Part shown: in pieces, positions 21,001 to 29,100 of the stretch | Layout of the letters: every line of letters starts with the position of its first letter | Position numbering within the stretch: the first letter of the stretch is position 1 | Source: Aquimarina agarilytica ZC1 | Lineage (GTDB): Bacteria > Bacteroidota > Bacteroidia > Flavobacteriales > Flavobacteriaceae | Direction of reading: 5' to 3' | Length of the DNA: 54,422 bases | NCBI RefSeq assembly: GCF_000255455.1 | Contig: NZ_JH621273.1 | Coordinates: 1 to 54,422 of the forward strand | Notes under the pieces: model-generated | What the model saw: only the letters and a program-made list of their open reading frames with translations | Database searches by the model: none | What the model was told of the DNA's origin: nothing | Position numbers and translations under genes: made by a program

Positions 21001-22005
21001 CTTAGACAACTCTTCTCTTTCTGGTAATTTACGCGATGGCTTGTGAGTTGGTTTTCTCTTTTTTGGTCTTCGTTGAGGCTCGATAAAATTATACGCTAAA
21101 GTCACCTCGTGTGTTAAACCAAAAATATCAGCATTCCCAAAACCACGTTCAACCGTGTAGCCTATAGTTGCATAAGGAGCAATATTAAAACCTAAACCTA
21201 ATGAAGCTCCGTAAGTAGCATTATAACCTAATTGTGCAAATCCATATTTGTTATTTTCAACCATGCCATTAAAACCATATCCTATATCTGCTCCACCTGT
21301 TTCTTGCTCCACGTATAACATTCCTCTGAATGTATTAGGAGAACGACGCCTGAAAGGTTTTGAATACATCCCATGCACCACAATTACACTGGAATCATAT
21401 ACTTGGTTATCGCCACCTAGTTGTAAATTAAGAATATTACGCGCAGCTACTCCAAAATCAAACTCGTTATAACTTACATTGACTCCTGGAGAAAGCCTTA
21501 CTAATGATGTGCTATCAAAATCTGTTAAAATTGGATCAGAAGCAATCGGCGATTGTGTACGCACCTCAGATTTTAAGCCTGATTTTTGGTACCTTAAATT
21601 TGCTCCAAATGTCATATTTACATCTCTCGTAAATTCAACATTATAGGCATAATTAAGTACTGCTCCAAAATTTGTGATAATCCCTATATTACGCTGGAAC
21701 AAAGCTGCTCCAATACCCATATTATCCTTAATGGTTTTATTGTAAGCTAATCTGTAATTAGAAGGTGCATCTTCAAAGCCTGTTTTTTCTACACGACCAA
21801 AAAATGAAATATATCCATTTTTATCTCCTGAATCTGCAGCTTCCTTATCAAAAGAAAAACCAGGATTAAATAAAAAGCGATTGTATTTCATCGCCGTATG
21901 AGTAGTCTCATCTGGCGGTCCAATAATTTGGTCCTGTTGCCCTATGATGCTTTGTATGCTTATACATACTACTGCTAAAAAAAATAATTTCCGCATCCTA
22001 TGCAT
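18070..22005 (-). CDS. sprD: SprD-like protein: PorP/SprF-like barrel fused to a long helical, coiled-coil tail
   Basis: This 1,311-residue protein starts with a signal peptide (about 1-22). Residues about 30-310 resemble a PorP/SprF barrel (NRFLFNPGFSF, MGIGAALFQRN, FGVAARNIL). A basic linker (RRPKKRKPTHKPSRK) leads to a long helical region. About seven copies of a roughly 68-residue unit (RVTNTLID...EEA.AKA.LIR.SKFIP..EK..IL..L.RV) are interrupted by two TolA-like low-complexity blocks (about 731-878 and 998-1152) rich in EEARKA/ERLAEEARLA. The C-terminal 160 residues are not recognised. It starts directly after the sprC stop (TAA followed by ATG); an in-frame Met three codons later (21996) is an alternative start. 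In F. johnsoniae sprD is an operon partner that supports SprB function. A barrel with a periplasm-spanning tail is an inference. Confidence 0.8.
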   Translation of the reverse strand: MHRMRKLFFLAVVCISIQSIIGQQDQIIGPPDETTHTAMKYNRFLFNPGFSFDKEAADSGDKNGYISFFGRVEKTGFEDAPSNYRLAYNKTIKDNMGIGAALFQRNIGIITNFGAVLNYAYNVEFTRDVNMTFGANLRYQKSGLKSEVRTQSPIASDPILTDFDSTSLVRLSPGVNVSYNEFDFGVAARNILNLQLGGDNQVYDSSVIVVHGMYSKPFRRRSPNTFRGMLYVEQETGGADIGYGFNGMVENNKYGFAQLGYNATYGASLGLGFNIAPYATIGYTVERGFGNADIFGLTHEVTLAYNFIEPQRRPKKRKPTHKPSRKLPEREELSKAEKIAALKEAREAQKDKQDALAEIRAKAGLLRTTEEQKIKDEAVASELIRIMNTQIANNDLEGAKATLIKIESNQYITEEQKNSVITRFTEKEELAEDIEKETTRIAAETEAKNKARALLTRTSTLIANKDIESATATLERIQTNKYITEEEKQKISSDLQRIISEKEAADLAVAEEEKAKKEAAELVRVTNTLIDANNIEEAQAKATLIRQSKFIPNEQKEEILGKLDRVILAQEREAADLALVEEEKSKKEAAELVRVTNTLLDANNVEEAKAKATLIRQSKFIPNDQKEAILSRLAQVVKEKEAADLAVAEEEKSRKAGAELLRVTNTLLDSDNVEEAQAKAQLIRDNAFIPEEEKQKVLSRLERILVAKEAEATAEETRKKSVLERVVTTDTSEQERLAEEARLAAEAAAKAEQERLAEEARLADEAAAKAEQERLAEEARLAAEAAAKAEQERLAEEARLAAEAAAKAEQERLAEEARLAAEAAAKAEQERLAEEARLAAEAAAKAEQERLAEEARLAAEAAAKAEQERLAEEARLAAENKKKKSELLRVTNSVIDSGNATDAKARMALIRKSTLITDTEKQTILSSLEKVVKAEEARIAENEKKKSELLRVTNSVVDSGNATDAKARMALIRKSTLISDAEKTQILSSLQRVIDNDEAKKAEEARKAEEARKAEEARKAEEARVAEEARIAEEARIAEEARKAEEARIAEEARKAEEARIAEEARKAEEARIAEEARKAEEARKAEEARIAEEARIAEAKRKAEEARIAEEARIAEAKRKAEEAAKKAEEARIAEEKRLAEEARLAAEALKRKATLKQVTKTVEEDKKRNTAELKRVTKVLKDEDKKEERRKAVQAALKRTTTTVKKEDSGIIRKTTKQEGSGGSDSNSNGMGFNELTPEKSQGDYFLKELFISPKLQISDADILDVINSLVVSDNSASDRQTEKLIDLNKKNKALLKTKLKVVKTSDRE
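18548..19012 (-). repeat. Low-complexity EEARKA/EEARIA repeat in sprD
   Basis: The DNA encodes about 155 residues made of six-residue units such as EEARKA, EEARIA and EAKRKA. They are predicted to form a long charged alpha helix of the TolA type. Near-identical DNA units (18-nt multiples) suggest copy number can change by slippage or recombination. Confidence 0.9.
19372..19811 (-). repeat. 57-nt tandem repeats in sprD (19-residue helical units, about 8 copies)
   Basis: About 7.7 copies of a 57-nt unit encode AEQERLAEEARLAAEAAAK. Copies differ by only a few synonymous changes plus one Ala-to-Asp change, so this expansion is recent. It sits between the fifth and sixth copies of the 68-residue helical unit. 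Confidence 0.92.
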
Positions 22006-24072
22006 TTACCTAATGATTGTTATTGATCCTTTTTCAACAGGATTATTATTTTTACTAATTACATAATAGTAAATAGATTCCTTTAATTGCGATTTAGACT
22101 CCGATGGCCATTGGTCACTATAGCCCTCGGTATCCCCTTCTGAGGTATAATCCAATTGACCGCTATTGGTGTAAATCTCCACTTTTATTTCAGGATCTAA
22201 GCTTAATGTTGTTGGTATAATCCAATCGTTATTTAGCGCATCGATATCCCTTGACAATACATTGGGTATTACCGCTGATCCCGATTGTATTGAGATTGGC
22301 GTTATGGTTGAACTCCCACAACCTGATAAACTTACTCTTGCTGTATAAGTTCCAGGATTAACTACTGTAAGCGTTTGTCCAGTCTCACCAGGTATTTCAA
22401 AATTTACTCCTCGAATCCATTGAATAGCAAAATCACTTACCGGTATACCCAAAGGCAATTCTAAACTTAGCTCCACTGATTCTCCAATAACTAATTCATC
22501 AGGATCCTGAGTAATTCGAAGCGAATCCAAATTCAACTTTACATCGATATTATTTTCTGAAGCAAAAACTGTTCCATTCACATCAATTTCAGCTCTATAA
22601 TTTCCATTAGCCGCAAGTTCACTTAATCTAATCACTTCATTAGTTTCACCATCTATAGCTTCATTATCTCTAAACCAGGTAAAATCTAAACCTGAAATAC
22701 TTTCGAGCGGAATAGCATCTGTTGCACCGAATACTCTAATATTTGCAATACTTAAATCCACAGACGCAAGAGCACAATCATTCACTTGATCATCTGAGGC
22801 TTCAATAGAAAAAGTTAGGTTCGAAATCGGTAATACCTGAATTTCATTCTCGGTAAACACTTCTTTAATATCACATGGCGAAGTAGCATCGACCACCTTT
22901 GCATTATAGGTACCCAGACCTATTGACACCAAACTTGTAGTATTACTATTTTCTATCTCAACACCATCTTTAAACCATGTTATTACTGGACTTCCGTCCG
23001 AAACCTCAACGGTTAAAATTTCATCTTGCCCAGGAATATCTACCTGCATTAACGGTGAAGTTATTTTTATGGATGGGTTTAGTAAGTCAATATCAATTGC
23101 ATTGGATTGAGAGACACATCTTTCACTTAAACCCAACTTTGTATCAACTACTTGTATTTGGTAACTCCCTTTTGCGTCAATACCTGTAACTGTTAAACTT
23201 GTGCTGTTTTCTCCACTAATAGTCTCCCCGTTTTTAACCCAACTATATGTTAAGGTAGGATCTGTTATACTTGATGTTAAGGTTACAGAGTCTTGGTCAC
23301 AAATTGAAGTCGGCGTTCCATTGCTAGAAATAGTAATATCAATAGCTTCTCCATCAAAAACATTAATATTAACAGACCTTGCAGATTCTACAAAGCCATC
23401 ACAACCACCAAGAGCTACTTGGTAATAATATATCCCCGTTTGGGTAAGTCTAAATTCAGCACCTTCGCCTACCATAGTAACTGTCGCGGATCCAAAATCT
23501 CGTCTAAACCATTGGTAATTTCCGTATATATCGTCTTTAACTCTTAAAATGTTTTTAGCAGAGTTCGGATCTGAATCTAAACCACAAATATCTGCACTTG
23601 GTAATATTTTCAACCTATTTTCTCCTTCCGGCAAACGAAAAGAATAAGCCACAAGATTACTAGAAGACCTTCCCCTTACAATTGGTGTTACGTTAGCCAC
23701 TACTCTCACAACATACTCATCACTCCCTAGTACCTCTCCCGAACCATCAAATTCAGGAAGCAATACATTTTCAAAGGAAATGCTACTGCCACTAGATGCA
23801 GTACCAGTTACCAAATCCAAAACATTGGCTCCAAAATTCCCTTCTTTATTTGATAATTGCAATGTAAATGTGGTGCCTTCGGGAAATGTCCCTCCAGTTA
23901 TTTGTGCTTCAACCGCAAATGACAAATCATTTGGCTCATTAAAATCTATGCATCTAGTAGCCCCACTCAATGAAGGCCTTTCAATTCTTTGAGAAAAAAT
24001 TGAAACATTAACAAATAACGCCACAACTAAAACGCAAAATCTAACTACTATTTTGATACTTTTAATGTGCAT
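22006..24072 (-). CDS. sprC: SprC-like secreted protein with Ig-like domains and a type B-like C-terminal domain
   Basis: This 688-residue protein has a signal peptide (about 1-28, ending SIFSQ), then several Ig-like/PKD-like modules. The modules repeat the pattern of a question-like WF/W-containing strand, a Cys pair and a GTYxAxV strand (YQWFRRDF, YSWVKNGE, ITWFKDGV, FTWFRDNE, IQWIRGVN). The last 90 residues resemble a degenerate type B sorting domain (IPNVLSRDIDALNNDW...VEIYTNSG...YYYVI...KGSITIIR). The stop codon abuts the start of the next gene, so the two are translationally coupled. Position as first gene of a C-D-B-F cluster identifies it as the SprC counterpart. In F. johnsoniae SprC supports SprB-dependent gliding. 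The biochemical role is unknown. Confidence 0.75.
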   Translation of the reverse strand: MHIKSIKIVVRFCVLVVALFVNVSIFSQRIERPSLSGATRCIDFNEPNDLSFAVEAQITGGTFPEGTTFTLQLSNKEGNFGANVLDLVTGTASSGSSISFENVLLPEFDGSGEVLGSDEYVVRVVANVTPIVRGRSSSNLVAYSFRLPEGENRLKILPSADICGLDSDPNSAKNILRVKDDIYGNYQWFRRDFGSATVTMVGEGAEFRLTQTGIYYYQVALGGCDGFVESARSVNINVFDGEAIDITISSNGTPTSICDQDSVTLTSSITDPTLTYSWVKNGETISGENSTSLTVTGIDAKGSYQIQVVDTKLGLSERCVSQSNAIDIDLLNPSIKITSPLMQVDIPGQDEILTVEVSDGSPVITWFKDGVEIENSNTTSLVSIGLGTYNAKVVDATSPCDIKEVFTENEIQVLPISNLTFSIEASDDQVNDCALASVDLSIANIRVFGATDAIPLESISGLDFTWFRDNEAIDGETNEVIRLSELAANGNYRAEIDVNGTVFASENNIDVKLNLDSLRITQDPDELVIGESVELSLELPLGIPVSDFAIQWIRGVNFEIPGETGQTLTVVNPGTYTARVSLSGCGSSTITPISIQSGSAVIPNVLSRDIDALNNDWIIPTTLSLDPEIKVEIYTNSGQLDYTSEGDTEGYSDQWPSESKSQLKESIYYYVISKNNNPVEKGSITIIR

Positions 24073-24357
24073 AACACTGATTTGTAGGTCACTAACTAGT
24101 TTGGGCTATGTTAGTAAATGTTTAATAACTTTTTATGAACGTACTAAAATAGGAAGAAAATCAATAGCAGAAGCCTGTTTTTCAGTTTTTTTTGGAAAAA
24201 AAGGGCAAAAAAATGCATTTGGTCGTTAATTACTGTGTTTTAATCTAGTAATTAAATACCTTTAAAAAAGTTGAAAAATGCTTGTTTTAGTTAAACTACT
24301 TTATTAAACATTATTTTTCTGAAGGCTAACAAGCACTTAAACTTTACTAAAAAATAG

Positions 24358-24714
24358 CTAATCAATATATTCATTGGCGTAAAAGTACTCTACTATAGCC
24401 TCTTTCATTAACACTGATTGTTCACCGGCTTTTAAATTAGGTAATTCCTCCTTTACTTTATAATGTGGCCAACCTTGCTCATCAATATAATCAAACTCAT
24501 AGTAACCATAAGGCTCCAACAAACGACAAATAGCAATATGCATTAAGTCTAATTTTTCATCTTTTTTAAATGACCTATGGGGCTGCCCTAACTCTTGTAC
24601 CCCCACTAAATATATAATAGCATCCAAATCCAATAGATCACCATCGGCAAATTGATTTGAAAGTTTTTGCAATACCGTCTCCCAACGTTCTTTTAATTGT
24701 ATATCTCTACTCAT
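24358..24714 (-). CDS. Small conserved-looking protein of unknown function
   Basis: I do not recognise this 118-residue, acidic, soluble protein. It has no signal peptide or membrane segment. It is rich in Leu, Glu, Asp and Tyr and predicted mostly helical, with an N-terminal helix (LKERWETVLQKLS) and an aromatic segment in the middle (EPYGYYEFDYIDEQGWPHY). It is divergent from the CvpA gene and lies 285 nt upstream of sprC in the same direction, so read-through into the spr operon is possible. A promoter-like TAATTTTG (minus strand, 24722-24729) sits only 7 nt before the start codon, suggesting a very short leader. Codon usage and compactness support a real gene. Confidence 0.7.
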   Translation of the reverse strand: MSRDIQLKERWETVLQKLSNQFADGDLLDLDAIIYLVGVQELGQPHRSFKKDEKLDLMHIAICRLLEPYGYYEFDYIDEQGWPHYKVKEELPNLKAGEQSVLMKEAIVEYFYANEYID

Positions 24715-24721
24715 AGTGGTC

Positions 24722-24729
24722 CAAAATTA
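24722..24729 (-). promoter_or_regulatory. Possible Bacteroidota -7 box for the 118-residue gene
   Basis: The minus strand reads TAATTTTG, matching the Bacteroidota -7 consensus TAnnTTTG. No clear TTG -33 element is seen at the right distance, and the box is so close to the ATG that the transcript would be nearly leaderless. Confidence 0.35.
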
Positions 24730-24866
24730 CGGAATTTAGGATTAGCCCATACCAGCCATTAAATATATAAATCCATTTCACAAAAAAAACATCTACAATT
24801 AGATGCCTTAAACTAACTTTTTATTAACATTTTCATTTTTTTCCCTACATTTATTAAAAATAACAC

Positions 24867-25388
24867 ATGAATTACCTTGACATAATTTTAGGAATTTTAC
24901 TTTTATATGGCCTTGTAAAGGGTGTAATGAAGGGGCTTTTTGTAGAATTATCATCACTTATAGCCCTTATTGCAGGAATATATGGTGCCACACATTTTTC
25001 GGATTATGCCGGGAATTTTTTAGAAAAATCGGTAACCTGGGAACCTCAATACACCAAACTAGCCGCTTTTGCTATTACTTTTGTAGTCATCATATTAGCG
25101 GTTTCGGCCCTAGGAAAAATATTGACCAAAATTGCTGATTTTGCCGCCTTAGGTATCGTGAACAAATTACTAGGTGCTGCTTTTGGTTTTTTAAAAATGG
25201 GATTTATTGCTAGTGCCATAATTATGTTTTTAGGTCCTTTGAACAACAAGTTAGAACTTATTAAAAAAGAAACGATTGAAAGCTCCTTACTCTATGAAAA
25301 AGTAGCTGCTTTTGCACCTTTAATTCTTCCTAAAATAATGAAAGAATTTAAAAAAGACGATGAAAAGCAAGAAGATCAAAGTGTGTAA
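24867..25388 (+). CDS. CvpA-family inner-membrane protein
   Basis: This 173-residue protein has four predicted membrane segments (about residues 3-20, 27-45, 65-85 and 100-122) and a short charged C-terminal tail rich in Lys/Glu/Asp. The N-terminus (YLDIILGILLLYGLVKGVMKGLF) is the characteristic opening of the CvpA (colicin V production) family, where the loop GLVKGxxKGL is conserved. Family members are small inner-membrane proteins linked to envelope homeostasis, but no reaction is established. It is transcribed divergently from the small gene at 24358-24714 and converges on the batE end of the Bat operon. Family assignment is firm and function is open. Confidence 0.85.
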   Translation: MNYLDIILGILLLYGLVKGVMKGLFVELSSLIALIAGIYGATHFSDYAGNFLEKSVTWEPQYTKLAAFAITFVVIILAVSALGKILTKIADFAALGIVNKLLGAAFGFLKMGFIASAIIMFLGPLNNKLELIKKETIESSLLYEKVAAFAPLILPKIMKEFKKDDEKQEDQSV

Positions 25389-25470
25389 CACCCAAAGATC
25401 TAAGATCACATGGCGGCTTTCAGACATAAGAATTATGACTTATTTCTAATTACTCTAGGTATTCACATTT

Positions 25471-26226
25471 TCACAACTCCTTCACCTGTTTTTTTGGCAA
25501 CCAACCCGTTTTACCATCGGTAAGTTTTATTTTTTTCCAGCTATCTACCTCTTCAAGCAGTTGCACTTTAGTTCCTTCGTGGAGTGTGAATAGTTTTTCG
25601 CTACGTAAATTAGGTTCACTTTGTACCTTTATCTCACCGACATATACCACACCAAAACGATTATTTACTTTGTTTGAAGCTGTTAAAAAAGCAAACAATA
25701 CACTAAAAATACTTAATAGTAATGAAAACGTCCAACCCGCAAAAAACATTTTTCGTTGTTGTGAGCTTACCGCCCTGTAAAACACCACAAAGCAAATAGC
25801 AAAAATAAATACCAATACCACAGACAACCAAGCCCAAGTATCTACACTCCAAAGATTGACAAGTTTTGTATAAACTTCACTTAAAAAGCCCTGAGGTAAT
25901 ACATCAATTTTATCGATACGCATGTTTTTTGCAAACGTATAGTTGGTTAAAATATCATTATTATTAGGCGCTAAGGCTAGTGCTTTTTCATAATTATAAA
26001 TGCTTGGCCCTACTTTTTGCTGCTTATAATAACTATTCGCTAAATTAAAATATAAATTAGCCGATACATTTCCTGTTTTTACAATAGCTTCATACAACTC
26101 CGCTGATTTGGCATAATCCCCTTTATTGTAAGCTTCATTGGCTTGCGAGAATAGCACTTCGTTTTGTTGAGCAATCACAAACAACGGTAAAAACACGCTC
26201 AAAAAAATAAAAACTAACTTTTTCAT
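25471..26226 (-). CDS. batE: BatE: TPR and SH3-domain membrane protein of the Bat operon
   Basis: I place the start at the Met at 26226 (MKKLVFIFLSVFLPLFVIAQ), which gives a proper signal peptide and follows the batD stop (28-30 positions of 262xx) by 1 nt. An upstream in-frame Met at 26253 would add nine residues and overlap batD. The mature protein has tetratricopeptide repeats (about residues 20-105; LFSQANEAYNKGDYAKSAELYEAI, LYFNLANSYYKQ), two membrane segments (about 128-148 and 160-180) and a C-terminal SH3-like domain (VYVGEIKVQSEPNLRSEKLFTLHEGTKV...GWLPKKQV). This TPR-TM-SH3 layout is characteristic of BatE. It is the last gene of the operon. Its role in the presumed Bat complex is not biochemically defined. 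Confidence 0.85.
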   Translation of the reverse strand: MKKLVFIFLSVFLPLFVIAQQNEVLFSQANEAYNKGDYAKSAELYEAIVKTGNVSANLYFNLANSYYKQQKVGPSIYNYEKALALAPNNNDILTNYTFAKNMRIDKIDVLPQGFLSEVYTKLVNLWSVDTWAWLSVVLVFIFAICFVVFYRAVSSQQRKMFFAGWTFSLLLSIFSVLFAFLTASNKVNNRFGVVYVGEIKVQSEPNLRSEKLFTLHEGTKVQLLEEVDSWKKIKLTDGKTGWLPKKQVKEL

Positions 26227-26227
26227 C

Positions 26228-28015
26228 CTACAACTGTTTATCAATTTTTGCAATTACTTGCGATGCCTTTTTATAATCCTGCTCCATAGTCTGCTGTGTA
26301 CTTGGCGTATAACGTGCCATATCACAGGTACCTAATAATTGGACATAGCCCTCAATTGCTTCTTCATCTACCGATTTACTCGCTAATAGCTCATGAATAT
26401 GTTCCTTATTCATTTCACTAGTCTCAATGCGTAATTTTGCCTTTAAATAATTATGCAATGCCTTTTCTAAGGCCACATAAAAATTGGTAGCATCACCTAA
26501 ATTCTTTTTAGCGGAAGACAGGTATTTTTTTGCCAATTTAGTTGCTTGCCTAGCTTTATTACCATCGGTATCACTCGCATAAGCTGCCGATGTTTTCGTA
26601 ATTAAAATTACTACAGGCACTACCAACAAAGGCAATAAAAGCGACAACCAATATGCTGTAGTTTTAAAAAATGTAATCTGCTTAATTGGTTTTAAATTAG
26701 CTGCTGTTTTTATAAAACTAAATTGAGCTGCGGGTGCTACTACTTTTTGCTGAGCGACTGCATCCGTATTATCATTTGCTCCAGGAGCTTGTTGTGGCAC
26801 CCCCCCTGCATTTTGTGGTGTGGGTCCTTCAAGTACATTTACAGATAAACTTGATGAGGCTTTTGTTTTATAAACACCTGCTTTAGGATCAAAATAAGAA
26901 AACTTAATAGTAGGTATTGGGTAATTTCCTTTGTACTGAGGCACTAATGTATACGTATCAGAAATACTCCCCGACATACCAGACAAACGTGTACGCACAT
27001 TTTCTTTATGTTCTGGGTCATACATTTCAATTGAGGTAGGGGCCTTTAATTTAGGTAACTGAAATAGCTTTAAATTCCCCTTACCTTGAACCTCTACCTT
27101 TACCTGTAATGACTCTGATGCTTTTAAATTATTTTTTGTTTGCGAAACTCTGAAATTAAAACTCCCTACTGCTCCATCAAAACCTGCAGGAGGATTTGCT
27201 GGCAATGGCTTTACATTAACAATAGTATTACCGGCAGAAACGTTTTTATTTACCGTATTTGTTAAACGTCGTCCAAAAATATCCCTACGATTAGTTGGCA
27301 CTTGTACAGGCACCGAAAGTGTTAATGGTGTTAACTTTAACTTTCCTGTTTTTTGGGGATACAACACCACTTTTTTTAGCACTACAAACGCACTTTGCCT
27401 TCCTTTGTAAGTTCCATTTTCGGCGCGTAATTGCTTAATTTCAATATTTTGACTCCAAAAATCACGAAATTTTGGACTATCCACTTCTTGTGGCATATTA
27501 ATAGTTACCTCTGGATCCCAATACAACCGATATTCTAAAGTTACGGCTTCGTTTAAATAGGGGTTTGGGTTAGAAACTTTTGCTACTAAATGCAGACTAC
27601 GATCGGCTACAAAATCGGGATTTTCACCCTCCGAAGGGTTTTCTACAGCCGATGTTACTTGGATAGCTATCGGTAAGGTCTTGTATCGTTCTCCTTTTAC
27701 CTGAATACTTGCCTGACCTATTTTAAAAGTACCCACTTTAGTTGGCGTTAAAAAATAAGTAAAGGTTTTTTTATAGGAACTTTTCCCGTTAATCCATGAA
27801 CGACTCACCGATTGACTTGGACCAGAGCTTACACGGAAACCATTAAAATTAGGCTGCAAAAAATTATCCCCATCAGCATTCATTTCAAACACCACTTTAA
27901 GGCGCTCGTTCATTCCTAACTTTTTCTTATTTACTTTAGCTACAAAATTTACCTGTGCCATCAATACACTTGACAGTAAAAGCAATATTCCAGTAAGTAG
28001 TTTTTTCAATATCAT
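26228..28015 (-). CDS. batD: BatD: large envelope protein of the Bat operon
   Basis: This 595-residue protein has a signal peptide (about 1-20, ending VLMAQ) and a long periplasmic part with repeated beta-sandwich segments of the BatD/oxygen-tolerance family (VNFVAKVNKKKLGMNERLKVVFEM, LHLVAKVSNPNPYLNEAVTLEYRL). A Gln/Ala/Pro-rich linker (about 400-430) and one membrane segment (about 453-473, YWLSLLLPLLVVPVVILI) follow. The C-terminal cytoplasmic helical domain includes KALHNYLKAKLRIETSEMNKEHI. BatD is thought to work with the VWA proteins BatA and BatB at the inner membrane, possibly in stress tolerance. A spacer of 185 nt separates it from batC. That spacer contains short heptad repeats right upstream of this start codon. 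Confidence 0.87.
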   Translation of the reverse strand: MILKKLLTGILLLLSSVLMAQVNFVAKVNKKKLGMNERLKVVFEMNADGDNFLQPNFNGFRVSSGPSQSVSRSWINGKSSYKKTFTYFLTPTKVGTFKIGQASIQVKGERYKTLPIAIQVTSAVENPSEGENPDFVADRSLHLVAKVSNPNPYLNEAVTLEYRLYWDPEVTINMPQEVDSPKFRDFWSQNIEIKQLRAENGTYKGRQSAFVVLKKVVLYPQKTGKLKLTPLTLSVPVQVPTNRRDIFGRRLTNTVNKNVSAGNTIVNVKPLPANPPAGFDGAVGSFNFRVSQTKNNLKASESLQVKVEVQGKGNLKLFQLPKLKAPTSIEMYDPEHKENVRTRLSGMSGSISDTYTLVPQYKGNYPIPTIKFSYFDPKAGVYKTKASSSLSVNVLEGPTPQNAGGVPQQAPGANDNTDAVAQQKVVAPAAQFSFIKTAANLKPIKQITFFKTTAYWLSLLLPLLVVPVVILITKTSAAYASDTDGNKARQATKLAKKYLSSAKKNLGDATNFYVALEKALHNYLKAKLRIETSEMNKEHIHELLASKSVDEEAIEGYVQLLGTCDMARYTPSTQQTMEQDYKKASQVIAKIDKQL

Positions 28016-28027
28016 TTTCTTTTTATT

Positions 28028-28046
28028 GTTCGTTGTCAGTTATCGG
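28028..28046. repeat. Short degenerate heptad repeat upstream of batD
   Basis: The plus strand reads roughly TCGTTGT CAGTTAT CGG, two to three heptads of the xAGTTGx type. They lie 13 nt before the batD start codon (reading the minus strand) and resemble units of the large array at 36928-37534. Confidence 0.5.
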
Positions 28047-28200
28047 TCCATTTTAACTCGAATTATACATTAAAAATCCATTCTGCCTATAATCAACTGC
28101 AAATACTAACGTATAATCTGAATTTAACAAAAGTAATATATAGTACGAAAACTAATTACTTTTCACTTCATACTCGTACTACATACTAACACTAACAAAT

Positions 28201-29100
28201 CTACCAGTCCTTATCCGATTTCACTTTAGGCCCTCGTACTTTTTGTGCATTTATTTTGTCTTGCACTTTCTTTTCTTGGTTTTCCATGGCCTCTAACAAG
28301 CTTTTTACCTGATCTGGAGACAATTTCCCTTTACCAGGTCTAGGCTGTTTTTCTTTCTCCTCTTTTTCATCTCCTTTATCACCATCCTTATCCTTTTTAT
28401 CCTTGGCATCTTTATCCTCCTTATCCTTTTCGTCGGCGTCCTTGTCTTCGTCTTTTTTATCTTTATCCTTATCGGCTTCGTCTTTCTTATTTTCGTCTTC
28501 TTTTTTATCCTTGTTATCTTTATTCTCGTTCTCGTCTTTTTTATCTTGATCTTTCTTGTCTTCCTTATCCTTCCCGTCTTTATTATCCTTGCTGTTTTTT
28601 TGATCCTTATTTTGATCTTTGTTTTGCTGATCTTGTTGTTTTTTAGCTTGTTTGGCTACGGCTAAATTATAACGCGTTTCATCATCCATAGGATTGTTAC
28701 GCAACGCATTTTTATAAGCCTCAATCGCCTCATCTGGCTTTTGCATTTGCAAATACGAGTTTCCTAAATTATGATAGGCTATATGCTTTTCTGCTTTGTT
28801 TTTTGCTAATGCTGCAGCCTGTTTATTTCGTTGCACCGCTTCCTGAAAACTTTTTGTTTTATAGTAAGAGTAACCTAAATTGTACTTTGCCTTTCCGCTG
28901 TTTGGATCTTTTGCTATCGCTTTTCGGTATGACTTTTCCCCTTCGAGTACGTTTCCTTTTAACAACTTATCGTTTCCATCAAAAACAAACTGAAGTGCTT
29001 CTTTTTCGTGCTTTGGCAATTCTTTTTTCTTCTGCGCTAAGCAAACTAACCCATTACAAAAAAATAAGGCAGCTATTAAGTATTTTATTGTAGTTTTCAT
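28201..29100 (-). CDS. batC: BatC: TPR protein with long Lys/Asp/Glu-rich low-complexity segment
   Basis: This 299-residue protein starts with a signal peptide (about 1-22, ending LVCLAQ). Three TPR-like repeats follow (about 30-155; GKAKYNLGYSYYKTKSFQEAV, HIAYHNLGNSYLQMQKPDEAI, DDETRYNLAVAKQAKKQ). An extremely charged stretch of about 100 residues is built from KD, DKKDE and NKDNKD runs (about 158-258). A short C-terminal region (LSPDQVKSLLEAMENQEKKVQDK) closes the protein; this kind of tail is conserved in BatC proteins. The start codon overlaps the batB stop by one base (TAATG). The low-complexity segment is probably disordered and of variable length. Confidence 0.85.
   Translation of the reverse strand: MKTTIKYLIAALFFCNGLVCLAQKKKELPKHEKEALQFVFDGNDKLLKGNVLEGEKSYRKAIAKDPNSGKAKYNLGYSYYKTKSFQEAVQRNKQAAALAKNKAEKHIAYHNLGNSYLQMQKPDEAIEAYKNALRNNPMDDETRYNLAVAKQAKKQQDQQNKDQNKDQKNSKDNKDGKDKEDKKDQDKKDENENKDNKDKKEDENKKDEADKDKDKKDEDKDADEKDKEDKDAKDKKDKDGDKGDEKEEKEKQPRPGKGKLSPDQVKSLLEAMENQEKKVQDKINAQKVRGPKVKSDKDW

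Noticed and set aside
24278..24335. Inverted repeat TGCTTGTT ... AACAAGCA downstream of the small 118-residue gene
   Set aside because: The stem is only 8 bp with a loop of more than 40 nt, too weak to call a terminator.
25389..25470. Possible terminator between the convergent cvpA-family and batE genes
   Set aside because: Only a short imperfect repeat (GACATAA/TTATGAC) is visible, without a GC-rich stem or T tract.
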